Shown here piece by piece: positions 62,520 to 64,000 of a DNA stretch of 64,000 bases (its first letter is position 1; every line of letters begins with the position of its first letter). A program made the translations under genes and the position numbers. Below the pieces are notes generated by a model. The model searched no databases, was not told where the DNA came from, and saw only the letters and a program-made list of their open reading frames with translations. This stretch comes from Falsiroseomonas sp051433165 (lineage in GTDB: Bacteria; Pseudomonadota; Alphaproteobacteria; Acetobacterales; Acetobacteraceae), in contig NZ_JBHMFS010000014.1 in assembly GCF_051433165.1 (NCBI RefSeq), positions 62,001 through 126,000 on the forward strand, read 5' to 3'.

Positions 62520-63844
62520 AGCTGCCGGGTTGGGGGCGGCTTCTCGTTGCCATCTGCCTCGCTGCCCTAACCGGCCCGGCCTCCGCCAGCGCCCCACCGC
62601 ATGAGGCCGCCTGCCCACCCGGCCTGCCGGAGGGCACAAGCTGCCTGCGCGGTCGCGACGCGAACGGGGCCTGGCTGCTGCTGGCCCGCCCCGCGAACTG
62701 GCATGGCGGGCTGGTGACGCACATCTTCGGCGGCCCCCGCATGGCCGCCCCCGGCCCTGGCACCACCGATGAGGATCTGCTGCGCTACGCCGAATTCCTG
62801 CGTGCCGGCTGGGCCTGGGCATCCACCAGCCGCCGCCGCGCCGGCTACGGCATCCGTCGCGCGGCGGAGGATACGCTGGCGGTGCGCGGCATCGCGGAAC
62901 AGGCGCTCGGCCCCGTCCGCTTCAGCCTGCTGCATGGCCAATCCTGGGGTGCGGCCGTCGCGGCCAAGGCGATCGAGACGCTGAATGAGGCGGGGCCGGA
63001 GGGCCGGCGCCCCTTCCAGGCGGCGCTGCTGACCTCCGGCGTGCTGGCCGGGCCCAGCCGCGCCTATGACATGCGGGTGGATCTGCGCGCCGCCTTCCAG
63101 GCCATCTGCGGCAGCCACCCGAGGCCGGAGGAACCGCAATACCCGGTCACCCTCGGCCTGGCGCAGGGCGCCCGCATGGCGCGGGAGGAGCTGATGGGGC
63201 GCTACCTGTCCTGCACCGGTGCCGACCGGGCGGCCGAGGCCCGCAGCCCGGCGCAGCGCCAGGCGCTGGCCGACCTGGCGGCCGCCAGCCGGATTCCCGA
63301 ATGGGCCATCCCCGGGCACCTCGCCTGGGCCACCACGCAATTCGCCGATATCGCCTGGCAGATGATGGGGGGTCGCAGCGCCTTCGGGAATGCCGGGGTG
63401 CACTATGCCGGCACCTCCGACGATGCGGGATTGAACGCCCGCATTCCCCGCATCACGCCGGACCCGGACGCCGCGGCGCGGCTGGCGGAGGATGGCGACC
63501 CGAACGGGCGCATCGCCATTCCGGTGCTGACGCTGCATGGGGTAGGGGACATGACCGTCTTCGTCGAGCATCAGGCGGCCTACCGCGAGACGCTCGCCCG
63601 CGCCGGCACCGACCATCTGCTGGTGCAGGTCTTCACCGAGGAGATGGAGCATTCGAAGCTCGCCGGCCCGATCTACGCCGCCGCCGCCGCGGCGCTGCGC
63701 GACTGGGCCGAGCTGCGCCGGCGTCCGACCCCGGCCGACCTCCGCGGCCGTTGCGACACGCTGGCGGGCCCCGAGACCGGGTCCTGCCGCATCCTGCCGG
63801 GCTACCAGCCGCAGCCCTGGACCAGCCGCGTCAATCCGCGCTGA
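62516..63844 (+). CDS. Secreted alpha/beta-hydrolase-like protein
   Basis: A 442-residue protein with a signal peptide (about 1-25) and an alpha/beta-hydrolase layout: the nucleophile elbow GQSWGA (Gly-x-Ser-x-Gly, about residues 143-148), a likely acid in LTLHGVGDMTVF (about 341-352) and the His in EEMEHSKL (about 380-387), spaced as a catalytic triad. It begins at a GTG overlapping the lrp stop, so it is co-translated with a regulator. The exact family and substrate are not recognised. Confidence 0.8.
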   Translation: MKLPGWGRLLVAICLAALTGPASASAPPHEAACPPGLPEGTSCLRGRDANGAWLLLARPANWHGGLVTHIFGGPRMAAPGPGTTDEDLLRYAEFLRAGWAWASTSRRRAGYGIRRAAEDTLAVRGIAEQALGPVRFSLLHGQSWGAAVAAKAIETLNEAGPEGRRPFQAALLTSGVLAGPSRAYDMRVDLRAAFQAICGSHPRPEEPQYPVTLGLAQGARMAREELMGRYLSCTGADRAAEARSPAQRQALADLAAASRIPEWAIPGHLAWATTQFADIAWQMMGGRSAFGNAGVHYAGTSDDAGLNARIPRITPDPDAAARLAEDGDPNGRIAIPVLTLHGVGDMTVFVEHQAAYRETLARAGTDHLLVQVFTEEMEHSKLAGPIYAAAAAALRDWAELRRRPTPADLRGRCDTLAGPETGSCRILPGYQPQPWTSRVNPR

Positions 63845-63848
63845 GAGC

Positions 63849-64000
63849 CTACCCGCGCCGGACCACGTAATCGGCCGCCTGCAAGGCTGCGATGATGGCG
63901 TTGCCCTGGGTGCCGTCGCGGACCTCGACCATCAGGTACAGTTCGGTGCTCTGCACGGTCGGGGCGCCGAAAAGCTGCTGGTGGTTCACCTCGATGACGT
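63849..64000 (-). CDS. C-terminal ACT domain, probably threonine dehydratase (partial)
   Basis: The minus strand reads off the right edge and ends at TAG 63849-63851. The 49 visible codons (VIEVNHQQLFGAPTVQSTEL...AIIAALQAADYVVRRG) match the final strand-helix-strand of the ACT domain found at the end of catabolic-type threonine ammonia-lyases (IlvA). The catalytic part is outside the window, so the name is provisional. Confidence 0.65.
   Translation of the reverse strand, partial: VIEVNHQQLFGAPTVQSTELYLMVEVRDGTQGNAIIAALQAADYVVRRG

Overview
The window is very GC-rich DNA with strong G/C third-position codon bias. Several neighbourhoods point to an alphaproteobacterium of the Rhodospirillales, most likely an Acetobacteraceae relative of Roseomonas: ileS-lspA-DUF3035, the Suv3-type helicase/S4/7Fe-ferredoxin/CarD cluster, divergent lrp and trxB, and FtsX-type permease/ATPase next to a TesA-like esterase. 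That placement is inferred from gene content and base composition; no 16S gene is present. I found no tRNA, rRNA, CRISPR array, prophage or insertion sequence. It reads as a chromosomal stretch of mostly housekeeping genes.

Layout. 1-3.0 kb: partial M16 peptidase, argF and argD (arginine synthesis; argJ lies at 17.6 kb). 3.2-6.4 kb: an unknown protein, two secreted/lipoproteins sharing a repeat motif, RecX and AzlC. 6.4-7.1 kb: a duplicated multi-hairpin repeat, AzlD, and a short leader that looks like an isoleucine attenuator. 7.1-13.3 kb: ileS, lspA, DUF3035 lipoprotein, hslO, a lipoprotein and RidA. 13.3-13.5 kb: two more copies of the hairpin repeat, inverted. 13.5-22.8 kb: folE, a CinA-like protein, a GNAT-Nudix fusion, a CheB-like methylesterase, argJ, a PpiC-type isomerase and secA. 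22.9-32.1 kb: an MHYT hybrid kinase, a DHA2-type MFS pump, accA, a family-3 solute-binding protein and a second hybrid kinase whose start overlaps the binding-protein gene head to head. 32.1-36.3 kb: a trypsin-like protease, an MFS protein, a cupin and a four-gene copper operon (DUF2946, YcnI, small Cys protein, PCuAC).

36.3-45 kb: BI-1/YccA membrane protein, deaminase, FtsX-type ABC exporter, TesA-like esterase, ThpR, an orphan CysD, CarD, ferredoxin and an S4 protein. 45-49.7 kb: a Suv3-type helicase with a long Arg/Pro/Gly tail, a 23-bp minisatellite upstream of it, and a kinase-less HAMP protein. 49.8-57 kb: MFS, phosphoesterase, diacylglycerol kinase (apparent frameshift at its start), aconitase and ccmAB. 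57-64 kb: an RTX serralysin-like protease, LysR regulator, thioredoxin reductase, Lrp regulator, a secreted hydrolase and the 3' end of a gene with an IlvA-type ACT domain.

The signals I consider most worth following are (1) the putative ileS leader peptide with tandem Ile codons running into a terminator, (2) the hairpin repeat family whose stems differ by compensatory changes while linkers and loops stay fixed, (3) the 23-bp hairpin-bearing minisatellite before the helicase gene, and (4) the head-to-head overlap of a solute-binding protein and a hybrid kinase.
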